Assembly (NCBI RefSeq): GCF_046036945.1 | Contig: NZ_JBJQOQ010000022.1 | Span: 1-64,000, forward strand | Direction of reading: 5' to 3' | Origin: Brevibacillus_C sp046036945 | GTDB lineage: Bacteria; Bacillota; Bacilli; Brevibacillales; Brevibacillaceae | Length of the DNA: 64,000 nucleotides | Part shown: piece by piece, positions 33,621 through 41,877 of the stretch | Layout: every line of letters begins with the position of its first letter | Numbering within the stretch: position 1 is the first letter of the stretch | Notes under the pieces: model-generated | What the model was told of the DNA's origin: nothing | The model's database searches: none | Seen by the model: the letters and a program-made list of their open reading frames with translations, nothing else | Made by a program: the position numbers and the translations under genes

Positions 33621-34235
33621 ATGAAAAGGATAATAAGGGGACTTTTTTTGTTTTTGGCTATCTCAGTTTTACTTGTTGGTTGTGAGAGTGCCAAGGATAG
33701 TCAAACCGAAGTAACAAACACGAATACCACAGAAAGCTCTTCGGTCAATCTTACTGATAAAGAAGGTAAAGATATTCTCAACGAGCTTATTCCGAAGGCA
33801 GTAGATGTGTATGGAATGTTTAACCCGCCTGGATACTTCAAAATCGATGCGACGAAAACGATTCCGGGTGAAGCTGGGTACGCCCTTGTCACTGAGGAAA
33901 ATTTCAAATCAGTAGCGGATTTGAAGAAAGCGGTGGAGGAAGTATTTACTGAAGATTTTGCGCAAAACAGATTTTATTCTCATTACCTGGTGCTGGATGA
34001 AGGAACCCCCCCTCTTTATAAGGATTATGAAGGGAAGCTTTATGTAGACACGGATCGTGGCGGACACGGTTGGGCAACAAAATTCCTAATTGATACCGCC
34101 AAGCTAAAAGGTCAAAAAGAGAATGTGGCAGAAATTGAGTTAGATATAACAGTACTTGATGAACCATCTGATCCATTGACCATCAAAATTGAAAATGTAA
34201 ATGGTAAGTGGCTGCTGGCATCAGGACTTGATTAA
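33621..34235 (+). CDS. IseA-like DL-endopeptidase inhibitor family lipoprotein
   Basis: A 204-residue lipoprotein. The signal peptide ends in LLVGC (lipobox near residue 20), followed by a Ser/Thr/Asn-rich linker. The domain resembles IseA (YoeB) of B. subtilis, which inhibits LytE-type cell-wall endopeptidases: LNELIPKAVDVYGMFNPPGY, the block YALVTEENFKSVADLKKAVE, and VFTEDFAQNRFY. A final strand block, KIENVNGKWLLASGLD, is typical. ATG 33621 follows AAAGGTGG at good spacing. The match is by block order, so the family is likely but the inhibitory role inferred. Confidence 0.7.
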   Translation: MKRIIRGLFLFLAISVLLVGCESAKDSQTEVTNTNTTESSSVNLTDKEGKDILNELIPKAVDVYGMFNPPGYFKIDATKTIPGEAGYALVTEENFKSVADLKKAVEEVFTEDFAQNRFYSHYLVLDEGTPPLYKDYEGKLYVDTDRGGHGWATKFLIDTAKLKGQKENVAEIELDITVLDEPSDPLTIKIENVNGKWLLASGLD

Positions 34236-34246
34236 TGAGCAGAAAG

Positions 34247-34282
34247 CCGAGGACAGAATATCAATGTCCTCGGCTCATTTAT
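34247..34282 (+). terminator. Terminator after the IseA-like gene
   Basis: 10-bp stem GCCGAGGACA / TGTCCTCGGC followed by TCATTTATTT. Confidence 0.8.
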
Positions 34283-34504
34283 TTAGCAAATTGTACCACG
34301 ATCACGTAAGGCAGTCCCTTCCTTCCTAAAACAAGCACTTCAAGTCCTCAAACTCAATGAGGAGGTCCCGATCGATCTGCAAATACTTCTGCAAAGCGGT
34401 AGGAAACAGTAGGACCGTCGAATTCCATTTGTCCTAACGGCGTCGCCCCGGGAATAGACATGGTGGTGAGTGCACTCAACCAACCATGTAGAGGGGGAAC
34501 GCTT

Positions 34505-35682
34505 ATGCCGGAAGTGCTGTTTCGCGTGGATTTGAACAAGCCAATGGAGGAGCAGGATGCTCCCGGGCACAATCGGTGGCATCCGGATATTCCCGCCACG
34601 GTCTCTGTCAATCCCGGTGCGGTGTTTCGGATCGAATGCAAAGACTGGACGGATGGCCAAATCCAAAATAACGACGATCCCTCGGATGTGCGCGACGTGA
34701 ATCTCAATCGCGTCCACGTGCTGAGCGGACCGGTTTGGGTGAACGGCGCCCAGCCGGGGGACGTGCTCGTCGTCGATATATTGGATATCGGTGCGATTCA
34801 GGGGGCGGAGTGGGGCTTTAACGGCATTTTTGACCGGAATAACGGCGGCGGGTTTTTGACGGAACACTTTCCGGAGGCGGCCAAGTCGATCTGGGATTTT
34901 CACGGGATCTACACTACCTCCCGCCATGTTCCCGGGGTAAAATTCGCCGGCATTCTTCACCCGGCTTGATCGGGGTGGCTCCGTCCCACGAGCTGCTGGA
35001 CAGGTGGAACAGCAGGGAAAAAGCGCTCGTCGCCCAAAACCCGAACCGCGTTCCCCCGCTCGCCAACCTGCCTAATCCGCACAGCGCCGTATTGGGCTCG
35101 CTTAAAGGGGCCGAGTTTGAGCGCGTGGCGAGGGAAGGGGCCAGGACGGTTCCTCCCCGCGAAAACGGCGGGAATTGCGACATCAAGAACCTGTCCAAAG
35201 GAACGAGGATTTACTTCCCGGTCTTCGTGGAGGGGGCGAAGCTGTCGCTGGGCGATCTGCACTTCTCACAGGGTGACGGCGAGATTACGTTCTGCGGCGG
35301 CATCGAGATGGCGGGTTGGGTAGATCTGCACGTCGATATCATCAAAGGCGGAATGGCCAAGTACAACATCATCCACAATCCGATTTTCAAACCGGGACCG
35401 GTCGACCCGCATTACTCCGAGTTCCTCGTCTTCGAGGGAATCTCCGTCGATGAGCATTCCGGAAGCCAGCACTACCTCGACGCCCATATCGCCTACCGGC
35501 GGGCTTGTCTGAACGCCATCGAGTATTTGAAGACAAAAGGCTTTACCGGTGAACAGGCGTATATGCTGCTCGGTACCGCACCGGTAGAGGGGAGAATCGG
35601 CGGCATCGTCGACATCCCGAACGCCTGCTGCACCATTTCGATCCCGACGGCGATTTTTGAGCAGGATATTTTGCCGAGGTAA
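34505..35682 (+). pseudogene. fmdA: Formamidase gene with a single frameshift
   Basis: Formamidase hydrolyses formamide to formate and ammonia. The first part, from ATG 34505 after GAGGGGG, shows LFRVDLNKPMEEQDAPGHNR, PSDVRDVNLNRVHVLSGPVW and IWDFHGIYTTSRHVPGVKFA. It stops at 34969. The second part continues the same protein in another frame from about 34966: IGVAPSHELLD, NGGNCDIKNLSKGT and GQAYMLLGTAPVEGR-type blocks through 35682. One missing base near 34966 explains it, with no other decay. It could be a real mutation or a sequencing error. The fmdB-type gene follows, as in known formamidase loci. Confidence 0.85.
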
Positions 35683-35796
35683 CAGACGACTTCGTCATTA
35701 GAGATGGGACTGCAGAAGGGGGAAACGGAAAAAATGGAGCGAACGCAGGCCTTGGGAAGCCACCCCAGTCCGAACGGAAAAAAACGGCACACGCTT

Positions 35797-35856
35797 GTCG
35801 ACCAAATTCTACGTTGAAATACTTTCAGTTATTTTTGGTCGACGTGTCGTTTTTTG
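35797..35856 (+). terminator. Terminator between formamidase and fmdB-like genes
   Basis: GTCGACCAAA (35797-35806) pairs with TTTGGTCGAC (35834-35843) across a 27-nt loop, then GTGTCGTTTTTT. Outer bases add imperfect pairs. Confidence 0.6.
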
Positions 35857-35982
35857 GAATGTCGACGGCCAGTACAGCTTCCCTGTTGGCGTGCCATGAA
35901 CGGAGTGAGCCCATTTTTTCTGTTTCAGCTGCGGCTTCTGTAGTCTCAACCTGGTTTTGATCAGAGGAAAGGAATGTTGACG

Positions 35983-36249
35983 ATGCCAAAGTACCAGTTT
36001 TGTTGTGCGAAGTGCGGCGATTTTGACCTATGGCTGGGCATGGCCGAGGCTGCGGCGACAACCATTTGTCCGGTTTGTGACGGGGAAGCTGCGAGGGTAT
36101 ACACCCCACCTGGCCTGATGATGACGCCCTACTCGCTTCGCCGCCGGATTGAGGGGAGCGCCGAGCCCAAGGTAGTAAAGCGGGAACAGCACCATCACGG
36201 ACATCACCATCAGCACGCGCCAAGCAGACCCTGGCAGGCCGGCCATTAG
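35983..36249 (+). CDS. fmdB: FmdB family zinc-ribbon protein
   Basis: An 88-residue regulator-like protein with the FmdB zinc ribbon: MPKYQFCCAKCGDFDLWLGM then ICPVCDGEAARVY, giving two CxxC pairs. The C-terminus is extended by a histidine-rich tail (HHHGHHHQH) that could bind metal. FmdB proteins accompany amidase/formamidase genes and have been proposed to regulate them. ATG 35983 starts the family's usual MPxYxF; an in-frame ATG at 35974 sits too close to AGGAAAGGA. Its end overlaps the convergent exporter gene by 4 bases. Confidence 0.8.
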   Translation: MPKYQFCCAKCGDFDLWLGMAEAAATTICPVCDGEAARVYTPPGLMMTPYSLRRRIEGSAEPKVVKREQHHHGHHHQHAPSRPWQAGH

Positions 36250-37163
36250 CTCTTTGCGGCATGGTGGGCCGATTTCCACATTTTCTGCCAGTCCCTGAAG
36301 CTGGTCAAAATGACTCCGCCAATGACCAACACCGTTCCAGCTATGCCGAGCGGGTAAATCGGTTCATCGAGGAAAACAGCCCCTACCGCTAAAGCGATCA
36401 CCGGAGAAACGTACAGCCACGTCGAGGGAAACAAGGGATTCGTCCGTTTGACGAGCCAGTAGTAAATGCCAGAAGCGATGATCGACCCAAATACGATCAG
36501 GTAAAACAGTGCTCCCACGGCTGTATAAGGCTGGGAAAATGTGAAGTGAATCGGTTCAAACATCAGGGAGAGCACCAGCAGTCCGATGCTCCCAAAGAAC
36601 ATCTGAAACCCGTTGACCGCCAGCGGAGTCAGACCGCCCGACAGCAGCCGTTTGGAAAAAATCGCGCCCCAGGCAAAAACGGCTTCGGAAAGGAGGATTC
36701 CCGCCGAACCCAGCAGCCAAAGGGTTGAGACGCCTATTTCCAAGTGGGGAAAGACAACGAGCCCGATCCCTGCAAATCCGATCAAGAGCCCCATCCACTG
36801 CCACAAAGGCATCTTTTTACGGTCGAAGCACAGGCTGAGCACACTGACGATGATCGGTCCGGAAGCAGACAGCAAGGCGGCAAGTCCCGAGGAGATGTAC
36901 TGTTCGGCCCAGTAGAGTGCGGCAAAGGGAATCAGGGTCATGCATACGCCCAGGTAGATCAGATCCAACATGTTCCTGCGGGTAAACCGGAGAGATGATT
37001 TCTTCAGGTACAGGAACGCGATGATCAGGACTCCTGCTGTACCGAAACGGATGGCAGCAAACAGAAAGGGAGAAAATCCGGCATCAATGCCTGCTTTGAT
37101 GGCATAAAAGGTTGTTCCGTAAATCAAACACATAAGCAGATAGCTATAAATCATTTTATCCAT
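36246..37163 (-). CDS. EamA/DMT family transporter
   Basis: A 305-residue drug/metabolite transporter with ten predicted helices in two EamA repeats. Typical blocks are LMCLIYGTTFYAIKAG, FLFAAIRFGTAGVLII, YISSGLAALLSASGPIIVSV, and in repeat two SVALFYLI-type and ALAVGAVFLDEPIYPLGIAG segments. ATG 37163 follows AAAAGGGGAT; a longer frame upstream overlaps the divergent regulator and lacks a site. It is divergent from a MocR-type regulator whose operator repeats cover its promoter, so it is the probable target. The substrate is probably an amino acid or metabolite. Confidence 0.88.
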   Translation of the reverse strand: MDKMIYSYLLMCLIYGTTFYAIKAGIDAGFSPFLFAAIRFGTAGVLIIAFLYLKKSSLRFTRRNMLDLIYLGVCMTLIPFAALYWAEQYISSGLAALLSASGPIIVSVLSLCFDRKKMPLWQWMGLLIGFAGIGLVVFPHLEIGVSTLWLLGSAGILLSEAVFAWGAIFSKRLLSGGLTPLAVNGFQMFFGSIGLLVLSLMFEPIHFTFSQPYTAVGALFYLIVFGSIIASGIYYWLVKRTNPLFPSTWLYVSPVIALAVGAVFLDEPIYPLGIAGTVLVIGGVILTSFRDWQKMWKSAHHAAKS

Positions 37164-37213
37164 ATCCCCTTTTCCAACCCGGAGTGTTATAATCTTTAGA
37201 AAAAACATACAGC

Positions 37214-37250
37214 AGTGATATACATAACAGTCAACAGTGATACATAACAC
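37214..37250. promoter_or_regulatory. Direct-repeat operator between MocR and EamA genes
   Basis: CAGTGATATACATAACA (37214-37230) and CAGTGATACATAACA (37236-37250) are direct repeats with 20-22 bp spacing, typical of MocR regulators. On the minus strand TTGACT (37235-37230) lies between the repeats and can serve as -35 for the exporter. Confidence 0.65.
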
Positions 37251-37271
37251 TTCCGGAAGAGGGGAGAACGC

Positions 37272-38756
37272 ATGCAGATCAACCTTACGCGCCAGTCCGG
37301 AGTCCCCCTGGTCAGGCAAATCTATCAGGAAATCTCCGAGCGCATTCGTTTCGGATCGTTAGAGGAAGGGACTCCTTTGCCCTCCATTCGCAGCTTGTCC
37401 AGACAGTGTGATGTCAGCTTTATGACTGTCGTTGAGGCGTATCGGCTGCTGGAAGAAGCAGGGCTGATCGAACGGATCCAAGGCAGAGGTACATTTGTTG
37501 GAAAGGCGAAGAACGAGGTTGGGGACACTGGGCAACCCAATAAGGTTTCCTGTTATGAGTGGCAGCATGCTGTTGCGGATTACCTGCCGCGGGCTCAGGT
37601 TTGGCAGAGTATGCAGGCAGAGCCTGAAAACGGTTTTTCTTTTTCGATTACCTCGCTTCATCCCGAACTGGTTCCGCTGGCAGAGTTGACATCAGCCGTC
37701 CAGAATGCGCTCCGTGATGATCCAACAGTCTTGTTCAAGTACGGACCAGTGCAGGGGGATGGTTTGTTTCGCAAGGCATATGCCGAATACGCCAAGAACT
37801 TCCGCCTCAACTTACACCCGGAAGAACTGATCGTCACCAACGGGGCCCAGCAGGGGATTGACCAGGTGGCCCGCAGCTTTATCGGGCCTGGTGACGTCGT
37901 TGTGACAGAAGTGCCTACCTATAGCGCTGCCATCGACGTGTTTCGAGCGAGAGGAGCGACCGTTCTGTCTGTTCCGGTCGATGAGGAGGGGATGCGGGTC
38001 GACCTGTTGGCTTCCCTTTGCGACCAGTATCCGCCAAAATTGATCTACACGATGCCCACGTACCAGAATCCGACCGGAGCCCTCATGAGCCAGCGTCGGC
38101 GTACCCAGCTGCTCGATCTTGCGCAGAGCTATCGCAGCATCATTTTGGAGGACGATCTCTGGAGTGAAATCTACTTTGGCAAAGCCCCGCCACCGCCGAT
38201 AAAAAGCATGGATGAGCACGGGCATGTCATCTATTTGAAAAGCTTTAGCAAAATACTGGCCCCTGGATGCCGAGTGGCTGTTCTTGCCGCCAACGGCAGA
38301 TTCCTCAACCGTTTGATGGTTGCGAAGGCAGCGGCAGACTGGGGGAGTCCGCTTCTGACACAGCGGGCGATCCTCTCCTTTATGCAGTCTTTCTCTATGG
38401 AAAAACACGTGAAGCAGTTGCGGCAACGTCTGCTCGGCAGGAGAGATCTCGCCCTGTCCGTCTTAGAGCAGCACGCTCCGGCAGGAGTGCGCTGGACCGT
38501 GCCGCAAGGTGGATGCAATATCTGGATCACACTTCCTCCCTGGCTGCGTGCCGAAGAACTGGTCGTTCCGGCGTCTCGCGAAAAGATCAACTTTCTCCCC
38601 GGGTGGGTCTGTTACCCGGGTGAACCGGAGTTTCACCATCTGAGAATCTGTTTTTCCAGCATGAGTGAGGATGAGCTGAGACAGGGGATGCTCGGATTAT
38701 GCAGGATCTTTCAGGAATCGATCGAGGCGCCATTGGAGAAACCTCCAGTCGTCTGA
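37272..38756 (+). CDS. MocR family (GntR winged helix plus aminotransferase) regulator
   Basis: A 494-residue regulator with an N-terminal GntR winged helix (LVRQIYQEISERIRFG, EEGTPLPSIRSLSRQC, RIQGRGTFV). A fold-type I aminotransferase-like domain follows: ELIVTNGAQQGIDQVARSFI, YTMPTYQNPTGALMS, ILEDDLWSE, and the PLP-lysine region YLKSFSKILAPGCRVA. MocR proteins use PLP as sensor rather than for transamination. It is divergent from the EamA exporter with two direct repeats between. ATG 37272 follows GGAAGAGGGGAGA. PLP or an amino-acid adduct as ligand is inferred. Confidence 0.92.
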   Translation: MQINLTRQSGVPLVRQIYQEISERIRFGSLEEGTPLPSIRSLSRQCDVSFMTVVEAYRLLEEAGLIERIQGRGTFVGKAKNEVGDTGQPNKVSCYEWQHAVADYLPRAQVWQSMQAEPENGFSFSITSLHPELVPLAELTSAVQNALRDDPTVLFKYGPVQGDGLFRKAYAEYAKNFRLNLHPEELIVTNGAQQGIDQVARSFIGPGDVVVTEVPTYSAAIDVFRARGATVLSVPVDEEGMRVDLLASLCDQYPPKLIYTMPTYQNPTGALMSQRRRTQLLDLAQSYRSIILEDDLWSEIYFGKAPPPPIKSMDEHGHVIYLKSFSKILAPGCRVAVLAANGRFLNRLMVAKAAADWGSPLLTQRAILSFMQSFSMEKHVKQLRQRLLGRRDLALSVLEQHAPAGVRWTVPQGGCNIWITLPPWLRAEELVVPASREKINFLPGWVCYPGEPEFHHLRICFSSMSEDELRQGMLGLCRIFQESIEAPLEKPPVV

Positions 38757-38781
38757 CCCTCAGCCATCAAATAAAAAGAGA

Positions 38782-38811
38782 TTGACAACAGGTGGAAACT
38801 ATTACTATCAT
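38782..38811 (+). promoter_or_regulatory. Promoter of the cobalamin operon
   Basis: TTGACA (38782-38787), an 18-bp spacer and TATCAT (38806-38811), immediately upstream of the riboswitch. Confidence 0.6.
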
Positions 38812-38847
38812 GAATATAATTTCTATCGAAAAAATGCATATGGAACG

Positions 38848-39022
38848 TTCAAGGTGTTGACCGATTCTTCTGCTTGAATCGGCAACTTAATAGGGAAGTC
38901 CGGTGAAAGTCCGGCACGGTCCCGCCACTGTAACAGGGAGCATAACGCTTACACAACCCACTGTTCTTGAAGAATGGGAAGGGCGCGTTTATGCGATGAA
39001 CTGGAGTCAGGAGACCTGCCTT
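38848..39022 (+). ncRNA. Cobalamin (adenosylcobalamin) riboswitch
   Basis: The conserved order of B12-element blocks is present: AAGGTGTTGACC at the P3 side, GGGAAGTCCGGTGAAAGTCC, the B12 box CCCGCCACTG (ending 38940), AACAGGGAG, a variable arm with an AACCCACTG-type stem, and GGAGTCAGGAGACCTGCC closing the core. A terminator-type hairpin follows at 39115, so cobalamin binding should stop transcription of the operon. Confidence 0.95.
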
Positions 39023-39114
39023 GAAATCGACATCGTCAAACTCACGAGGATGAGGGAGGTGTACATAGTTTGAACAGCCGTCTAGGGTTAGCCGGGCGAC
39101 TTGTCAGGTGATGG

Positions 39115-39149
39115 AGCATCTTCGGAGTATTCTCTGAAGGTGCTTTTTT
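39115..39149 (+). terminator. Riboswitch-controlled terminator of the cob operon
   Basis: 13-bp stem AGCATCTTCGGAG / CTCTGAAGGTGCT with wobble pairs and a 4-nt loop, followed by TTTTT; lies between riboswitch and cbiM. Confidence 0.8.
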
Positions 39150-39187
39150 GATTGGGGAAAAACAGAGTCTCAAGAGGGAGTATATTC

Positions 39188-39940
39188 ATGAAACGGAAAT
39201 TATTCGTTCCAATGGGAATTGTCGCGCTGGTGCTGTATTTGTCATTTAACACGCCGCAGACTGCACATGCCATGCATATCATGGAGGGTTTTTTGCCGGT
39301 TGGCTGGGCTGTCTTTTGGTGGGTCTTGTTTATTCCGTTTTTTCTCTTGGGCCTGCGGGAGATTCAGCGTACGACGAAGGCGAATCCCGAAACAAAGCTG
39401 CTGCTCGGACTGGTCGGGGCGTTTGCATTCGTGCTGTCCGCCTTAAAGCTGCCATCTGTGACCGGGAGCAGCTCGCATCCGACCGGAACCGGCCTGGGGG
39501 CTGTGTTGTTTGGCCCGCTGACGATGGGGGTATTGGGCAGCCTCGTCCTGCTGTTTCAGGCGCTGCTGCTTGCTCACGGCGGATTGACGACGCTCGGGGC
39601 CAATGCCATTTCGATGGCGATCGTAGGGCCATTTGTCGCATACGGCGTGTATCGGCTGCTGTCACGCGGCGGCAAGCGGCAAAAACTGGCTGTCTTTGCC
39701 GCAGCGGCACTGGCTGACTTGTCGACGTACCTGGTCACGTCGCTGCAGCTTGCACTGGCGTTTCCCGCAGAATCAGGTGGAATTCTCGCTTCCTTTGTAA
39801 AGTTTGCCGGGATTTTTGCCCTGACACAGGTGCCGCTCGCCATTAGCGAAGGGCTGCTGACCGTCCTGGTGTGGAATTGGCTGCATACCTACAATCGGAC
39901 TGAGTTGGAACAACTTCTGGCCGCAAAGCGAGGTGTGTAA
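39188..39940 (+). CDS. cbiM: Cobalt ECF transporter S component CbiM
   Basis: A 250-residue membrane protein that binds cobalt outside and delivers it through the CbiMNQO importer. After a signal-like helix (residues 1-28) the mature N-terminus reads MHIMEGFLPVGW, giving the Met-His metal ligands. SALKLPSVTGSSSHPTGTGL and LLAHGGLTTLGANAISMAIV contain further conserved histidines. ATG 39188 is preceded by GAGGGAG. It is the first gene behind the cobalamin riboswitch, and cbiN follows 3 bases later. Confidence 0.96.
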   Translation: MKRKLFVPMGIVALVLYLSFNTPQTAHAMHIMEGFLPVGWAVFWWVLFIPFFLLGLREIQRTTKANPETKLLLGLVGAFAFVLSALKLPSVTGSSSHPTGTGLGAVLFGPLTMGVLGSLVLLFQALLLAHGGLTTLGANAISMAIVGPFVAYGVYRLLSRGGKRQKLAVFAAAALADLSTYLVTSLQLALAFPAESGGILASFVKFAGIFALTQVPLAISEGLLTVLVWNWLHTYNRTELEQLLAAKRGV

Positions 39941-39943
39941 AGG

Positions 39944-40255
39944 ATGGGCAAATCGAATCGCTACCTTACCATCGCGATTTTGGTCGCGGTGATCTTGTTG
40001 GCAGTCCTCCCGCTGGCATTTATTCACGGGTCGGAGTTTGGCGGGTCAGACGATGCGGCTGAAGAGGCGGTTGGGGAACTTGCACCCGATTACGAGCCGT
40101 GGTTTGAGCCGATTTTTGAGCCGCCGGGTTCGGAGACGGAGAGTTTGTTGTTCGCTCTGCAGGCGGCGATCGGCGCAGGTGTAGTCGGTTACGCCTTCGG
40201 TTTCTTCCGGGGCCGGTCGGCAAAAAAAGGACAGGCGCATGAAGATTCCGTTTGA
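39944..40255 (+). CDS. cbiN: Cobalt transporter component CbiN
   Basis: A 103-residue small membrane protein with two helices (about residues 8-24 and 68-88) and an extracellular loop. The loop has the family's FGGSDDAAEEAVGELAPDYE and PWFEPIFEPPGSETESLLFA blocks. CbiN loads cobalt onto CbiM. ATG 39944 follows a weak GTGTAAAGG site and is probably reached by coupling from cbiM. The end overlaps cbiQ by 17 bases. Confidence 0.95.
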   Translation: MGKSNRYLTIAILVAVILLAVLPLAFIHGSEFGGSDDAAEEAVGELAPDYEPWFEPIFEPPGSETESLLFALQAAIGAGVVGYAFGFFRGRSAKKGQAHEDSV

Positions 40256-41033
40256 TTCGTACGCCTATACGAATCGGCTGCGGCAGCTTCCGCCAGATCA
40301 GAAGCTGCTGTTCGCCGCCTCCCTGCTGGCGATCGCGCTGTTCGCTCACTGGCAGGTGCATTTGCTTATTTTTGCCTGGTCGAGTCTCTGGATCGTGAGG
40401 TATGCGGGGATTCCCTGGCGAACTTATTTGCGGCTGCTGCTGCTCCCAATCGCCTTCATGCTGATGAGCTTGCCGCCGCTTTGCCTGGAAGCTGCCAGCG
40501 GCGAAGGTGCTGGCAGCGCAGTGGCAAATGCCGTGGCTGCCATACCGGTGGCAGGCAGTTATGTGTACCTGAGCCCGAGCGGCCTACTGCGGGCGTTTAC
40601 GGTCCTGACCCGGGCGCTTGCGTCCGTTGCCTGTCTGTATTTTCTCCTCTTTACCGTGCCGCTAGGGCAGCTCTTGCAGGTGCTGAGAAGGCTAGGGATG
40701 CCCGTGGTCCTGGTCGAGCTGTTGTCGATTATGTACCGCTTCGTCTTTGTCTTGCTGGAGGTGGCTGGACAGCTTTGGGTGGCACAGCAGGCAAGAGGAG
40801 GGCACAGCGGCTTTCGCCAAACGCTAAAAGATGTGGCAAAACTGGCAGTTACCCTGTTTGGCCGGACGTGGCAGCGGTACCGGCAGTTGTTGGTCGGTTT
40901 GACGGCCAGAGGGTTTTCGGGCGAGATCCGGGTGGTATCGACTGCCCGTTTTGTGCGATCAAAACGATATCTGTCCGAAGCGGTTCTGGGATGTCTCACA
41001 CTGATCGCTTTGGAGTGGTTGACGAGGAGGTGA
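40239..41033 (+). CDS. cbiQ: Cobalt ECF transporter T component CbiQ
   Basis: A 264-residue transmembrane coupling protein of the CbiMNQO importer. Five or six hydrophobic segments and the two conserved short Ala-Arg-Gly type motifs are present: QQARGGHSGFRQTLKD and LTARGFSGEIRV, which dock onto the ATPase. SLPPLCLEAASGEGAGSAVA and ASVACLYFLLFTVPLGQLLQ also suit the family. The ATG overlaps cbiN, and cbiO follows after 4 bases with AGGAGGTGA inside the cbiQ end. Confidence 0.94.
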   Translation: MKIPFDSYAYTNRLRQLPPDQKLLFAASLLAIALFAHWQVHLLIFAWSSLWIVRYAGIPWRTYLRLLLLPIAFMLMSLPPLCLEAASGEGAGSAVANAVAAIPVAGSYVYLSPSGLLRAFTVLTRALASVACLYFLLFTVPLGQLLQVLRRLGMPVVLVELLSIMYRFVFVLLEVAGQLWVAQQARGGHSGFRQTLKDVAKLAVTLFGRTWQRYRQLLVGLTARGFSGEIRVVSTARFVRSKRYLSEAVLGCLTLIALEWLTRR

Positions 41034-41037
41034 AGCC

Positions 41038-41877
41038 TTGGATTGGCTGATAGAATTTCATGATATACATTTTACCTACCCGGGTGCCAGTCATCAGGCG
41101 CTCGCCGGATTGACCATGCGGATTCCCGCTGGCCGCAAGTGTGCCCTGTTGGGTCACAACGGCAGCGGGAAATCGACGTTTTTTCTGCACGCAAACGGTA
41201 TCCTCCGCCCTAACCAGGGCCAGATCAACTGGAGGGGGGAGCCGCTGCGTTATGACCGCAGTTCGCTTCTGGCGCTGCGGCAGGCAGTAGGGTTGGTCTT
41301 TCAGGATCCGGAACAACAATTGGTGGCGGGCACGGTGGGCGAGGATATTTCTTACGGTTTGTGCAATATCGGCCTGACTGACGAGGAGATCGTGCGGCGA
41401 GTCCGGGCGATCTCCCAGCGATTTGATTTGGAGGCGCTGCTCGATCGCCCGATCCACCAGCTCAGTCTCGGACAGAAGCGTCAGGTTACGCTGGCCGGGG
41501 TGATGGCGATGCAGCCCCAACTGCTGCTGTTGGATGAACCCACAGCTTGTTTGGACCGGCTGCATACCCGGCAGTTGATGGCTGAACTGGCGGAGATTCA
41601 TCAGGCGGGGACTGCCATCCTGCTGGCGACGCACGACCTGGACCTGGCTTACGCGTGGGCTGATTGGATCTTTGTCTTGGATGGAGGACGGCTGGTGCTG
41701 GAAGGCACTCCGGACCAAGTCTTTTCCCAGCGAGCCGCTCTGGAAGAGCTTCACCTCGGCGTACCGCTGCTGTTCGATTTATGGGAAGCGCTGCCTCCCG
41801 AACGGCAGGCGTCGTTTTCTGGGAGAATTCCCCCGCGTACGGCTGCAGAATGGAAGGAGAGGAAGGTGTGGGTATGA
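41038..41877 (+). CDS. cbiO: Cobalt ECF transporter ATPase CbiO
   Basis: A 279-residue ABC ATPase energising cobalt uptake. Motifs are Walker A ALLGHNGSGKST (near residue 40), the Q-loop VGLVFQDPEQQL, the signature HQLSLGQKRQ (L in place of the second G of LSGGQ), Walker B LLLLDEPTACLD and the switch ATHDLDLA. It starts with TTG at 41038 after AGGAGGTGA. The last 30 residues are a variable extension. The stop overlaps the ATG of the CbiH60-like gene (ATGA). Confidence 0.95.
   Translation: MDWLIEFHDIHFTYPGASHQALAGLTMRIPAGRKCALLGHNGSGKSTFFLHANGILRPNQGQINWRGEPLRYDRSSLLALRQAVGLVFQDPEQQLVAGTVGEDISYGLCNIGLTDEEIVRRVRAISQRFDLEALLDRPIHQLSLGQKRQVTLAGVMAMQPQLLLLDEPTACLDRLHTRQLMAELAEIHQAGTAILLATHDLDLAYAWADWIFVLDGGRLVLEGTPDQVFSQRAALEELHLGVPLLFDLWEALPPERQASFSGRIPPRTAAEWKERKVWV

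Noticed and set aside
34330..34412. Protein-like plus-strand stretch reading KQALQVLKLNEEVPIDLQ
   Set aside because: Too short, without start or recognised family; could be the tail of a lost gene but not supportable.
38845..39060. Coding potential in the riboswitch region
   Set aside because: The sequence is fully explained by the cobalamin riboswitch blocks and its terminator.
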